Made by a program: the position numbers and the translations under genes
Shown here: piece by piece, positions 35,460-43,830 of the stretch
How positions within the stretch are numbered: the stretch's first letter is position 1
How the letters are laid out: each line of letters starts with the position of its first letter
The notes under the pieces: generated by a model
The model's database searches: none
Seen by the model: the letters and a program-made list of their open reading frames with translations, nothing else
What the model was told of the DNA's origin: nothing
Origin: Pseudomonas pharyngis
GTDB taxonomy: Bacteria > Pseudomonadota > Gammaproteobacteria > Pseudomonadales > Pseudomonadaceae
Assembly (NCBI RefSeq): GCF_021602345.1
Contig: NZ_BQID01000001.1
Coordinates: forward strand, 310,001 to 374,000
DNA: 64,000 nt
Reading direction: 5' to 3'

Positions 35460-36440
35460 TTACTGGGCTTGGGTGACCGAGCTTTGGGCCACTGCGGCCG
35501 GCGGGGTCCAGATCACGTCCTTGATGCTCAACGGCTTGGGAATCAGCTTGAGCTGGTAGAAGGTGTCAGCGATTTTCTGTTGCGCGGCGACCACTTCCGG
35601 GGTCAGGAACAGCGCGCCGTAGCCCTGGCGCTTCACCGAGGTCAGGGTGATGTCTGCCGGCAGGCCGAGCAGCGGCGATACCTGTTGAGCCACGTCTTCC
35701 GGGTTGGCCTTGGACCACTCACCGACGGCGCGCACTTCTTCCACGAGGGTCTTGATCACCTCGGGATTTTTCTGTGCGTAGGGTTTGGTCGCCAGGTAGA
35801 ACTGGTGGTTGTCGACGATGCCTTTACCGTCACGCAGGGTGTGTGCTTGCAGTTGCTTCTCGGCGGCGGCCTGGTACGGGTCCCAGATGACCCAGGCGTC
35901 GACGCTGCCACGCTCGAACGCGGCGCGGGCATCGGCCGGCGGCAGGAACACGGTTTGAATGTCGGTGTACTTGAGGCCGGCATCTTCCAGCGCACGCACC
36001 AGCAGGTAGTGAACGTTGGAGCCTTTGTTCAGCGCGACTTTCTTGCCCTTGAGATCCGCCACCGATTTGATCGGCGAATCTTTCGGCACGAGGATCGCTT
36101 CGCTGTTCGGCGCTGGTGGCTCGTAGGCGACGTAGAGCAGATCGGCACCGGCCGCCTGGGCAAAGACCGGCGGGGTTTCGCCAGTGACGCCGAAGTCGAT
36201 CGAACCGACGTTCAGGCCTTCGAGCAGTTGCGGGCCGCCGGGGAATTCAGTCCATTGCACGTCAACGCCTTGGGCGGCGAGACGTTTTTCCAGGGTGCCC
36301 TTGGCTTTGAGCAGCACCAAAGTGCCGTACTTCTGGTAACCGATTCGTAGCGTTTCAGCTTGAGCTTGAGTGATGGCGCCGAAGGACACAGCCGCAGCAA
36401 ACAGAGCGACCAGACCACGACGCAAAAATACAGTGCGCAT
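35460..36440 (-). CDS. ssuA: Aliphatic sulfonate-binding periplasmic protein
   Basis: A 326-residue receptor with signal peptide [20 protein letters not shown]...AQA (cleaved near residue 28) and mature start [20 protein letters not shown], typical of Ssu[21 protein letters not shown] contributes to the sulfonate site. ATG 36440 is taken; an in-frame start 12 codons earlier would add a polar leader before the signal peptide. It lies 25 bp upstream of ssuD and 89 bp after ssuE. Confidence 0.94.
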   Translation of the reverse strand: MRTVFLRRGLVALFAAAVSFGAITQAQAETLRIGYQKYGTLVLLKAKGTLEKRLAAQGVDVQWTEFPGGPQLLEGLNVGSIDFGVTGETPPVFAQAAGADLLYVAYEPPAPNSEAILVPKDSPIKSVADLKGKKVALNKGSNVHYLLVRALEDAGLKYTDIQTVFLPPADARAAFERGSVDAWVIWDPYQAAAEKQLQAHTLRDGKGIVDNHQFYLATKPYAQKNPEVIKTLVEEVRAVGEWSKANPEDVAQQVSPLLGLPADITLTSVKRQGYGALFLTPEVVAAQQKIADTFYQLKLIPKPLSIKDVIWTPPAAVAQSSVTQAQ

Positions 36441-36529
36441 AGCGCTCTCCTTTTTGCTGTTGGGTTTTGGCTGCACCTGCTTGGCCGTTGGCGGCTGAGT
36501 AAGGTGAGTACTTCAAGTTTCGGTGTGGC

Positions 36530-37123
36530 TCAAATGCTCCAGCGAGCACTCAACAAACGTTCGTTCAGCAGCCCCGGCTCCAGCGGCTTCGGCCGGCGGG
36601 CCATGGCGCTGACAAACTGGTCCAGCGCTTCATGCAACCGCTGCTCCAGAGCCGGAGCCAACTGGGCCTGGGCACTGCCTTCGCCATAGGCGATCTGGCT
36701 GTCCTCGGCAAAAATCCCTTGCAGCATTTCCTGGGCCTTCAACGCCGACAGCACAGGCTTGAGGGCGTAATCGACCACCAGCATGTGAGCGATGCTGCCG
36801 CCGGTAGCCATCGGTAAAACAATCTTGTGGTTCAGCGCACGCTCGGGCAGCAGATCCAGTACGGTCTTCAGGGCACCGGAAAACGACGCCTTGTACACCG
36901 GCGTAGCGATCAGCAGGCCATCGGCGTTTTCAATCTGTTGCAGCAAGTCGAGCACCTTCGGGCTGTCGAAGCGGGCGTGAAGCAGGTCTTCGGCCGGGAA
37001 GTCCCGCACCTGATAACTCACCACTTCCACCCCTTGCTGCTGCAACCAGCGTTGCGAGCGTTCCAGCAACACCCCGGAGCGGGAACGTTGACTGGGACTG
37101 CCACCGAGTGAGACGACCAGCAT
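36530..37123 (-). CDS. ssuE: NAD(P)H-dependent FMN reductase
   Basis: A 197-residue flavodoxin-fold reductase that supplies FMNH2 to Ssu[21 protein letters not shown] is the phosphate-binding loop, and [20 protein letters not shown] with [20 protein letters not shown] are SsuE hallmarks. It is the promoter-proximal gene of ssuEADCBF. The AT-rich region before it contains inverted repeats that resemble elements before lsfA and tauA. Confidence 0.93.
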   Translation of the reverse strand: MLVVSLGGSPSQRSRSGVLLERSQRWLQQQGVEVVSYQVRDFPAEDLLHARFDSPKVLDLLQQIENADGLLIATPVYKASFSGALKTVLDLLPERALNHKIVLPMATGGSIAHMLVVDYALKPVLSALKAQEMLQGIFAEDSQIAYGEGSAQAQLAPALEQRLHEALDQFVSAMARRPKPLEPGLLNERLLSARWSI

Positions 37124-37197
37124 TCAGAAAATTCCTTGCGCGTTACAGGCGATTCGCGGGTTGCGATCTCGCTTCGATGTGAGTGACCTTACCAGCT

Positions 37198-37246
37198 GAT
37201 TTATATATCCATAAATCATATTTATTCATTTGGTTATTCTTTATGG
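37198..37246. promoter_or_regulatory. AT-rich regulatory region upstream of ssuE
   Basis: Two nested inverted repeats: GATTTAT-N6-ATAAATC at 37198-37217, and CCATAAA (37209) paired with TTTATGG (37240). TTTATTCATT (37221-37230) and ATTCTTT (37236-37242) recur near tauA, and AAAGAAT also near lsfA. It lies 75-120 bp before ssuE, in the range expected for CysB-type activator binding; identity of the regulator is inferred. Confidence 0.5.
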
Positions 37247-37272
37247 AGATATGCATTTTCCTTTCCAGCGGG

Positions 37273-37300
37273 CAAAAAAACAGGCCGTGAAAACGGCCTG
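37273..37300 (-). terminator. Rho-independent terminator downstream of lsfA
   Basis: Read on the minus strand, CAGGCCGT-TTTC-ACGGCCTG is followed by seven T residues. A REP pair lies between the lsfA stop and this terminator, so it would be in the lsfA mRNA 3' region. Confidence 0.85.
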
Positions 37301-37350
37301 AAACCCTGCATCGTGGTTACAAATTGGAGGCGCGCGGCGCATTCACCACC

Positions 37351-37417
37351 GCCATCGCCAGCAGGCTGGCTCCCACATGGAACGCTCCCTTGTGGGAGCC
37401 AGCCTGCTGGCGATTGG
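37351..37417. repeat. Pseudomonas REP pair (inverted)
   Basis: CATCGCCAGCAGGCTGGCTC at 37353 and its reverse complement, separated by a spacer of about 12 bp. The pair is within the lsfA 3' untranslated region. Confidence 0.85.
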
Positions 37418-37420
37418 ACT

Positions 37421-38059
37421 TTATTTGTTCGGCTGTGGGGTGAGGCGCAGGTACGGTTTCACCGCGCGGTAACCCTTCGGAAAGCGCTGCTTGATTTCGT
37501 CTTCGTCCTTGAGCGACGGCACGATCACCACTTCTTCACCGTCCTGCCAGTTGGCCGGGGTGGCCACCTTGTAGTTGTCGGTGAGCTGCAGCGAGTCGAT
37601 CACCCGCAGGATCTCGTGGAAGTTGCGCCCGGTGCTGGCCGGATAAGTGATGGTCAGGCGGATCTTCTTGTTCGGATCGATCACGAACAGCGAACGCACG
37701 GTCAGGGTGTCGTTGGCGTTCGGGTGAATCAGATCGTACAGATCGGACACCTTGCGATCGGCATCGGCCAGGATCGGAAAGTTGACGATGGTGTTCTGGG
37801 TTTCGTTGATGTCCTCGATCCACTTGTGGTGCGAGTCCACCGGGTCGACCGACAGTGCAATGGCCTTCACACCGCGTTTGGTGAACTCGTCCTTGAGTTT
37901 GGCGGTGAAGCCCAGCTCGGTGGTGCAGACCGGGGTGAAGTCTGCCGGGTGGGAAAACAGCACGCCCCAGCTATCGCCCAGCCATTCGTGGAAACGAATC
38001 TTGCCGGCGCTGGAATCCTGTTCGAAATCGGGGGCGATATCGCCAAGTCTGAGGCTCAT
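37421..38059 (-). CDS. lsfA: 1-Cys peroxiredoxin LsfA
   Basis: A 212-residue peroxiredoxin of the Prx6 group that reduces peroxides. The peroxidatic cysteine is Cys45 in HPADFTPVCTTELGF, and it is the only cysteine in the protein, so this is a 1-Cys enzyme. The long C-terminal arm (NWQDGEEVVIVPSLKDEDEI) is typical. LsfA was named as a sulfate-starvation protein in P. putida and lies next to ssuE there, as here. An AT-rich element 60 bp upstream resembles those before ssuE and tauA. Confidence 0.93.
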   Translation of the reverse strand: MSLRLGDIAPDFEQDSSAGKIRFHEWLGDSWGVLFSHPADFTPVCTTELGFTAKLKDEFTKRGVKAIALSVDPVDSHHKWIEDINETQNTIVNFPILADADRKVSDLYDLIHPNANDTLTVRSLFVIDPNKKIRLTITYPASTGRNFHEILRVIDSLQLTDNYKVATPANWQDGEEVVIVPSLKDEDEIKQRFPKGYRAVKPYLRLTPQPNK

Positions 38060-38117
38060 GGTGCGGCTCCTGATGAGTGGTTGGAGACCTCAACTGTAGC
38101 TTGTGATTCGTTCTTCT

Positions 38118-38155
38118 GAAAAAGAATAAATAACTAGATATCTATATCTTTATTG
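38118..38155. promoter_or_regulatory. AT-rich regulatory region upstream of lsfA
   Basis: GAAAAAGAATAAATAA at 38118-38133 is followed by the near-palindrome AGATATCTATATCT. The first ten bases are identical to the palindrome arm before tauA. It lies about 60-95 bp before the lsfA start. Together with the oprD-family terminator it fills the 294-bp gap to the porin gene. Confidence 0.45.
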
Positions 38156-38292
38156 AATATTAAACATCTGTTCACTGGACGCCCCGCTGCATCGCGACGA
38201 ACATCGCCCTCAAGGTTCGAGAAGGCCTTGAGTTGCTGTAAAGAGGGGAACATCGGGAAAGGCTTACGGGGGTGAGCCGGACCCGAAAACGC

Positions 38293-38331
38293 AAAAGCCC
38301 CGTCCGGCGCAATGCCGGACGGGGCTTTTTT
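38293..38331 (-). terminator. Rho-independent terminator of the porin gene
   Basis: AAGCCCCGTCCGGC and GCCGGACGGGGCTT are perfect long arms around a short loop, 22 bp past the porin stop. There are flanking A and T runs on both sides. Confidence 0.92.
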
Positions 38332-38353
38332 ACATCAGTGCAGGAGCGCGCTA

Positions 38354-39697
38354 TTACAGCAGCGGGATCGAGTAGCTGACGATCAGGCGGTTTTCGTCCT
38401 GCGAACGGGTGTTCGGCAGGTCGGTGCGCCATACAGCGTTTTTCCACATCAGGCCGACGTTCTTGAACGGACCTTCCGGTACGACGTAACCGATGGTGAA
38501 GTCGCGTTCCCACTCGGAACGGTTCGAAGCGTTTTCGCGGCCGTTGGTGCCAACGGTGTCGATCGAATCGCCTTTCAGGTAAACCACACCGGCGGTCAGG
38601 CCAGGTACGCCGACTTTAGCGAAGTCATACGAGTAGCGTGCCTGCCAGGTTTTCTCGCCGGCACGACCGAACTTCTGGATCTGCATGTCGGTGATGGTGT
38701 AGTTCGACGAACCGTCGCCCTGGTTCAGCCAAGGGAAGTCGGAGCTGCCGTTGGAAACCTGGTAACCGCCACCGAAGGTGTGACCTTCAACGGTGTACAG
38801 GAACAGGCCGCTGTACAGGTTGTTGTCGACTTCGCCACGACCGGAACGGAAACCGGTGTAGTTGCCGCTGCTGTAGTAGGCCGGATCAGTGCCGTTCTTG
38901 CCGTCGTCGGAGCTGTTGAAGTAACGGAAGTCAGACTTCAATACGCCCGGGCCGATGGCCCAGTTGTGTACCAGACCCAGGAAGTGCTGCTTGTAGAAGT
39001 CTTCCAGGTTGCCGTAGTAGTACTGGGCAGTCAGGTCTTTGGTGATCTTGTAGTCGCCACCGGCGTAGATGAACTTGTTGCTGTCACGGAAGCCAGCGCC
39101 ACGGGTGTTTGCACCGCCGATGGACAGGTTTTCGTTGTTGCTGGAGTTACGGCCTTTCACGGCTTCGATCTGACCACCGACCAGGGTCAGGTCCTTGATT
39201 TCGCCGGAAGTGATCTGACCGCCCTGCCAGGTTTGTGGCAGCAGACGACCGTCGTTGGTCACGATCACCGGGTTTTTCGGCTGCAGGGTGCCCAGCTTCA
39301 GTTCGGTCTGGGAGATCTTGGCTTTGGCAGTCAGACCCAGGCTGGAGAAGTTGTCCACTGCTTTGCCGTTGGACTCGCTCGGGAACACAGTGCCGCCGTA
39401 AGCGGTGCCGCTGTTGCCGTTGGTGCCGCCGCCCGAATCCAGACGCACGCCCAGCAGGCCGATGGCATCAATACCGAAGCCTACGGTGCCTTGGGTGTAG
39501 CCGGAGATGAAACGCAGATCGAAGCCTTGGCCCCACTCTTCGTTCTTGTTGGCGCCAGCGCCATCGCGGTTGTCAGTGTTGATGTAGAAGTTACGCAGAC
39601 CCAGAGTGGCCTTGCTGTCTTCGATGAAACCGGCGGCGCCTGCCTGCTGCGCCAAAACCCCTACGGCCACGGCCAGGGCCAAGGTGGACTTGTTCAT
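38354..39697 (-). CDS. OprD-family outer-membrane porin (OprE-like)
   Basis: A 447-residue porin with signal peptide MNKSTLALAVAVGVLAQQAGA and mature start AGFIEDSKATLGLRNFYINT, the OprD-family signature. The C-terminus ENRLIVSYSIPLL ends near the membrane as alternating strands. Eighteen-stranded monomeric-pore porins of this family pass basic amino acids, small acids or sulfur compounds; which applies is not shown. Position near lsfA-ssu and tauA suggests uptake of organosulfur compounds; OprE of P. aeruginosa, near aguBA-spuI, is the other candidate relative. Confidence 0.88.
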   Translation of the reverse strand: MNKSTLALAVAVGVLAQQAGAAGFIEDSKATLGLRNFYINTDNRDGAGANKNEEWGQGFDLRFISGYTQGTVGFGIDAIGLLGVRLDSGGGTNGNSGTAYGGTVFPSESNGKAVDNFSSLGLTAKAKISQTELKLGTLQPKNPVIVTNDGRLLPQTWQGGQITSGEIKDLTLVGGQIEAVKGRNSSNNENLSIGGANTRGAGFRDSNKFIYAGGDYKITKDLTAQYYYGNLEDFYKQHFLGLVHNWAIGPGVLKSDFRYFNSSDDGKNGTDPAYYSSGNYTGFRSGRGEVDNNLYSGLFLYTVEGHTFGGGYQVSNGSSDFPWLNQGDGSSNYTITDMQIQKFGRAGEKTWQARYSYDFAKVGVPGLTAGVVYLKGDSIDTVGTNGRENASNRSEWERDFTIGYVVPEGPFKNVGLMWKNAVWRTDLPNTRSQDENRLIVSYSIPLL

Positions 39698-40062
39698 GTT
39701 TCGCTCCTCTCGTTTCTAATTCTTGTGTTCCTGGTCCGGGGTCTGATGCCCCTGGATCCTAAGATGCGCGATTAGCGCCAGACCGTGACTGACAAGTCAA
39801 TCGTAACCTTGTATGTCTACGACCAAGGTCTAATCGCAGTGATTTGGTCCCTGCAGGGTAAAGACTTCCTGATAAACCGAAAAAGAATTTATTCATTCTT
39901 TTTCATACCATTCGGCTATATGGCCAGCCATTTGCCATCTTCACCGGGATACAGCGTATCGGCGACTAAGCTCATTACTAAATGGTATTTGTTAGCCTTT
40001 TTTTAGATCGATTAGCTTTGACGCAACCCCGATTCGTCAAACCCTATCGAAAAGGCGACGCC
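39698..40062. other. 365-bp divergent intergenic region, porin/tauA
   Basis: No gene is seen. It holds an inverted repeat GCGATTAG (39768) / CTAATCGC (39830), the perfect 10-bp-arm palindrome at 39879-39904, a T-run (TTTTTTTAG) near 40000, and the promoters for the porin (left) and tauA (right). Confidence 0.6.
39879..39904. promoter_or_regulatory. Perfect palindrome upstream of tauA
   Basis: GAAAAAGAAT and ATTCTTTTTC are perfect 10-bp arms with a 6-bp TTATTC spacer. The left arm also occurs upstream of lsfA, and TTTATTCATT is shared with the ssuE upstream region. It is a strong candidate operator for a sulfur-limitation regulator. Confidence 0.55.
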
Positions 40063-41052
40063 ATGATGGCCAAACGCGCACTATCTAGTCAATTTGTTAC
40101 AGTTTGTGTGTCGGCGCTGATTTCTTTTTCAGCCCATGCCGCCAACCTCACTGTGGGCTACCAGACCGGTATCGACCCGAGCAAAGTCCCCCAGGCCGAC
40201 GGCGTCTACGAGAAGACCATCGGCGAGAAAATCGACTGGCGTCGCTTCAACAGTGGCCCGGAAGTTGTGACAGCCATCGCCTCCGGCGATGTGCAGATCG
40301 GCAACCTCGGCTCCAGTCCGTTGGCGGCCGCCGCCTCGCGCAATCTGCCGATCGTGGCCTTTATCGTCTCGGCGCAGATCAATGCCGCCGAAGCACTGGT
40401 GGTGCGCAACGGCAGCGGTATCAACAAGCCCGAAGACCTGATCGGCAAGACCATCGCCACCCCGTTCGTTTCCACCTCCCACTACAGCCTGCTCGGCGCG
40501 CTCAAGCACTGGGGCCTGGACACCTCGAAAGTCAAAGTGGTGAACCTGCAACCCGCAGAAATCGCGGCGGCCTGGAAACGTGGCGACATCGACGGCGCCT
40601 TTGTCTGGTCGCCGGCGCTGGGTGAAATCCGCAAAACCGGCAAGACCCTGACTGATGCCGCGCAGGTCGGCCAATGGGGCGCGCCGACCTTCGAAGTCTG
40701 GGTCGCGCGCAAGGACTTTGCCGAGAAGCATCCTGAAGTCGTGGCCAGGTTCGCCAAGGTGACCCTGGACTCGTTCGCTGATTACGCGGCCCATAAAGAC
40801 AGCTGGACGGCCGACTCGGTGCCTGTGCAGAAAATCGCCAAACTGACCGGTGCCAATCCTGCCGACGTTCCGGAATTGCTCGCGGGCTCGGCGTTCCCGG
40901 ACGCCAAGGCGCAACAGACCACGGCGCTGCTGGACGGCGGCACGGCGAAGGCGATTGGTGAGACGGCGAAATTCTTGAAGGAACAGGGCAAGGTCGAAAG
41001 TGTTTTGCCTGACTACTCGCCGTACGTCAGTGCGAAGTTTGTAGCGGAGTAA
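40063..41052 (+). CDS. tauA: Taurine-binding periplasmic protein, without its transporter partners
   Basis: A 329-residue receptor with signal peptide ending FSAHA near residue 25 and mature start ANLTVGYQTGIDPSKVPQAD, which is characteristic of TauA. FNSGPEVVTAIASGDVQIGN, STSHYSLLGALKHWGLD and FVWSPALGEIRKTGKTL are also family blocks. Two adjacent ATGs can start it. Normally tauBCD (ATPase, permease, taurine dioxygenase) follow directly; here a hairpin and the convergent argA follow, so the gene is an orphan. It might work with another importer such as SsuBC or with tauBC elsewhere. Confidence 0.88.
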   Translation: MMAKRALSSQFVTVCVSALISFSAHAANLTVGYQTGIDPSKVPQADGVYEKTIGEKIDWRRFNSGPEVVTAIASGDVQIGNLGSSPLAAAASRNLPIVAFIVSAQINAAEALVVRNGSGINKPEDLIGKTIATPFVSTSHYSLLGALKHWGLDTSKVKVVNLQPAEIAAAWKRGDIDGAFVWSPALGEIRKTGKTLTDAAQVGQWGAPTFEVWVARKDFAEKHPEVVARFAKVTLDSFADYAAHKDSWTADSVPVQKIAKLTGANPADVPELLAGSAFPDAKAQQTTALLDGGTAKAIGETAKFLKEQGKVESVLPDYSPYVSAKFVAE

Positions 41053-41056
41053 AACA

Positions 41057-41085
41057 ATTGCCCCCACGCATCCCGCGGGGGCAAT
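41057..41085. terminator. Hairpin between tauA and argA
   Basis: ATTGCCCCC and GGGGGCAAT are perfect arms with an 11-nt loop. It lies between convergent genes; the T run is weak, so termination efficiency is uncertain. Confidence 0.6.
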
Positions 41086-41091
41086 CGCATC

Positions 41092-42390
41092 TCACAGAGA
41101 CTTTTCGAAGATCTTCGAATTGCGCTGATAGTTATAAAGAGAAGCCCGAGCCGCCGGCAGGCGTTCGACGCTGCTCGGTTCGAAGCCACGCTCGCGGAAC
41201 CAGTGGGCGGTGCGGGTGGTGAGAACGAACAGGGTTTTCAGGCCTTGCGCCCGGGCACGGGTCTCGATGCGCTCGAGCAATTCGTCGCCGCGACCGCCAT
41301 GGCGATACTCGGGATTCACCGCCAGACACGCCAGCTCGCCGGCATCCGAATCGGCAATCTGATACAGCGCCGCACAGGCGATGATCATCCCTTCACGTTC
41401 GACCACGCTGAACTGTTCGATCTCGCGCTCCAGCACTTCACGGGAACGGCGCACCAGAATGCCCTGCTCTTCCAGCGGGCTGATCAGGTCGAGCAAGCCG
41501 CCGACGTCTTCAATCGCCGCCTCGCGCACCAGTTCGAATTGCTCCTGGGCCACCAGCGTACCGCCACCGTCACGGGTGAACAGTTCGGTCAGCAGCGCAC
41601 CGTCCTCGGCATAACTGACGATATGACTGCGCGCCACGCCGCCACGACAGGCTTCGGCAGCGGCATCGAGCAATTCCGCCTGATAGTTGCTGCCCAGACG
41701 CTGCAAATGCGCCGGCACCTGTTGCGGACGCAGCTCGCGCACCAGTTTGCCGTTTTCGTCGATCAGACCGAGGTCGGCGCCGAACAGCAGCAGCTTGTCG
41801 GCGCCCAGATCGATGGCGGCGCGGGTGGCGACGTCTTCACAGGCCAGGTTGAAGATTTCACCGGTCGGCGAATACCCCAGCGGCGACAGCAATACGATGG
41901 AGCGCTCGTCGAGCAGGCGGTTGATGCCTTTGCGGTCGACCCGGCGCACTTCGCCGGTGTGGTGATAGTCGACACCTTCCAGCACGCCGATCGGCCGCGC
42001 CGTCACGAGGTTGCCGCTGGCCACCCGCAGGCGCGAGCCCTGCATCGGCGATGAGGCCATGTCCATCGACAGCCGCGCTTCGATGGCGATGCGCAGTTGG
42101 CCGACCGCGTCGATCACGCATTCCAGCGTCGCGGCATCGGTGATGCGCATGCCGTGGTGGTAGTGCGGGGTCAGGCCGCGTGCGGCAAGGCGGGTTTCGA
42201 TTTGCGGACGCGAACCATGAACCAGCACCAGCCGCACGCCGAGGCTGTGCAGCAGCACGATGTCATGGACGATGTTGCCGAAATTCGGATGCTCCACGCC
42301 GTCGCCCGGAAGCATGACAACGAAGGTGCAATCGCGGTGAGCATTGATATAAGGAGACGCGTGGCGAAGCCAATTGACGTATTCGGGCAT
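41092..42390 (-). CDS. argA: N-acetylglutamate synthase
   Basis: ArgA acetylates glutamate with acetyl-CoA to start arginine synthesis. The 432-residue protein has an amino-acid-kinase-like N-terminal domain (VMLPGDGVEHPNFGNIVHDI, LVLVHGSRPQIETRLAARGL) used for arginine feedback inhibition, and a C-terminal GNAT domain (ACLAVNPEYRHGGRGDELLE) binding acetyl-CoA. This is the classical ArgA. It lies 135 bp downstream of argE on the same strand. Confidence 0.96.
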   Translation of the reverse strand: MPEYVNWLRHASPYINAHRDCTFVVMLPGDGVEHPNFGNIVHDIVLLHSLGVRLVLVHGSRPQIETRLAARGLTPHYHHGMRITDAATLECVIDAVGQLRIAIEARLSMDMASSPMQGSRLRVASGNLVTARPIGVLEGVDYHHTGEVRRVDRKGINRLLDERSIVLLSPLGYSPTGEIFNLACEDVATRAAIDLGADKLLLFGADLGLIDENGKLVRELRPQQVPAHLQRLGSNYQAELLDAAAEACRGGVARSHIVSYAEDGALLTELFTRDGGGTLVAQEQFELVREAAIEDVGGLLDLISPLEEQGILVRRSREVLEREIEQFSVVEREGMIIACAALYQIADSDAGELACLAVNPEYRHGGRGDELLERIETRARAQGLKTLFVLTTRTAHWFRERGFEPSSVERLPAARASLYNYQRNSKIFEKSL

Positions 42391-42525
42391 GAACCTGGGC
42401 CTGTAATAAATAGCAGCCGGAAAAAGGGCAGAACGGAAAACGCACAGCGGGCTGATGGTTATCGTCGGAACAGGCTTGGCGACACGCGCGCTCTCCTCAT
42501 GAATACGGGTGGGTGTGTGGGCAAT

Positions 42526-43674
42526 TTATACAGCTTTGAGACAGTAATGTTCGATCAACTGCCGCAATAGATGCACGGTAGGCTGTAAACGTGACATTTC
42601 GAGGTACTCGCCCGGTTGGTGCGCACAGGCGATGTCGCCGGGGCCGAGTACGATGGTTTCGCAGCCAAGGCGCTGAAGATAAGGCGCTTCGGTGCCGAAC
42701 GCTACCGCTTCGGCCTTGTGGCCGGTGAGTTTTTCGGCAATTCGCACTAACTCCGCGTCTTCGGCCTGTTCGAACGGCGGCACTTCGGGAAACAGCGGCG
42801 CGTAATCGATCTTCACTTTATGCCGCTCGGCGACCGGGTTGAGTTTGCGCAGGATCTCGCTGCGCAAGACGTTCGGGTCCATCCCCGGCAACGGCCGCAG
42901 ATCGAATTCCAGCGAACACTGGCCGCAGATGCGGTTGGGGTTGTCGCCCCCGTGGATACAGCCGAAGTTCATGGTCGGCTGCGGCACGCTGAACTGCGGG
43001 TTGTTGAATTCGCGCTGCCACAACAGGCGCAGGCCGCGCAGTTCGCCGATGGCATCGTGCATCGCTTCGAGGGCGCTGTGCCCCAGGCGCGGATCCGACG
43101 AATGGCCGCTCTGCCCGAGGATATCGATGCGCTCCATCATGATGCCCTTGTGCATGCGGATCGGCTTGAGCCCGGTCGGCTCGCCGATCACTGCCGCCCG
43201 GCCCAGCGGTCGCCCCGCTTCGGCCAGCGCACGGGCACCGGACATCGAGCTTTCTTCATCGCAGGTGGCGAGGATCAGCAGCGGCTGCTTGAAGGATTGA
43301 TCGAGCAGCGGTTGCACGGCTTCGATGATCAGGGCGAAGAAGCCCTTCATGTCGCAACTGCCGAGGCCGACCCAGCGGCCGTCGACTTCGGTGAGTTTCA
43401 GCGGGTCGGTTTTCCACAGCGCATCGTCGTACGGCACCGTGTCGCTGTGTCCGGCCAGCACCAGCCCGCCGGGGCCGCTGCCGAAACTGGCGAGCAGATT
43501 GAATTTGCCGGGGTTGACCTGCTGGATGTCGCAACTGAAACCCAGGTCGCCAAGCCAACCCGCGAGCAGATCGATCACCGCCCGGTTGGACTGGTCGAGG
43601 CCCGGCTGGGTGCAACTGACCGACGGCGCGGCGATCAGTGCAGCGAACTGGTCTTGCATGGACGGCAAAGGCAT
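42526..43674 (-). CDS. argE: N-acetylornithine deacetylase
   Basis: ArgE hydrolyses N-acetylornithine to ornithine. The 382-residue M20-family zinc peptidase has metal ligands in VLAGHSDTVPYDD (His, Asp), GLGSCDMKGFFALI, the catalytic glutamates of ATCDEESSMSGA, and the closing H of DIACAHQPGEYLEM. Start ATG 43674 (MPLPSMQDQFAALI) fits the family. It is upstream of argA, as in other pseudomonads. Confidence 0.93.
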   Translation of the reverse strand: MPLPSMQDQFAALIAAPSVSCTQPGLDQSNRAVIDLLAGWLGDLGFSCDIQQVNPGKFNLLASFGSGPGGLVLAGHSDTVPYDDALWKTDPLKLTEVDGRWVGLGSCDMKGFFALIIEAVQPLLDQSFKQPLLILATCDEESSMSGARALAEAGRPLGRAAVIGEPTGLKPIRMHKGIMMERIDILGQSGHSSDPRLGHSALEAMHDAIGELRGLRLLWQREFNNPQFSVPQPTMNFGCIHGGDNPNRICGQCSLEFDLRPLPGMDPNVLRSEILRKLNPVAERHKVKIDYAPLFPEVPPFEQAEDAELVRIAEKLTGHKAEAVAFGTEAPYLQRLGCETIVLGPGDIACAHQPGEYLEMSRLQPTVHLLRQLIEHYCLKAV

Positions 43675-43830
43675 CGCTGACTCCAACTCCCGGATTGAGG
43701 TTCATCATAGAACCATCCGGCGCCGAGAATAAACCGCCGCAAAGCGTAGGAAGGTTCAGTCCTGTACACTGCACGGCCTTGGCAGCCACACATTCCCCCG
43801 GCTGCGCTCCCGATCCTGGATTTTCCGGCC

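Noticed and set aside
33269-35476. A 735-codon plus-strand open frame
   Set aside because: It is the mirror of ssuD and ssuC, rich in His, Arg and Gln as expected for antisense of high-GC genes.
32691-36440. Nitrate/nitrite or taurine import instead of sulfonate for the ABC genes
   Set aside because: Full ssuEADCBF gene content with a luciferase-like SsuD and FMN reductase SsuE fixes the sulfonate assignment.
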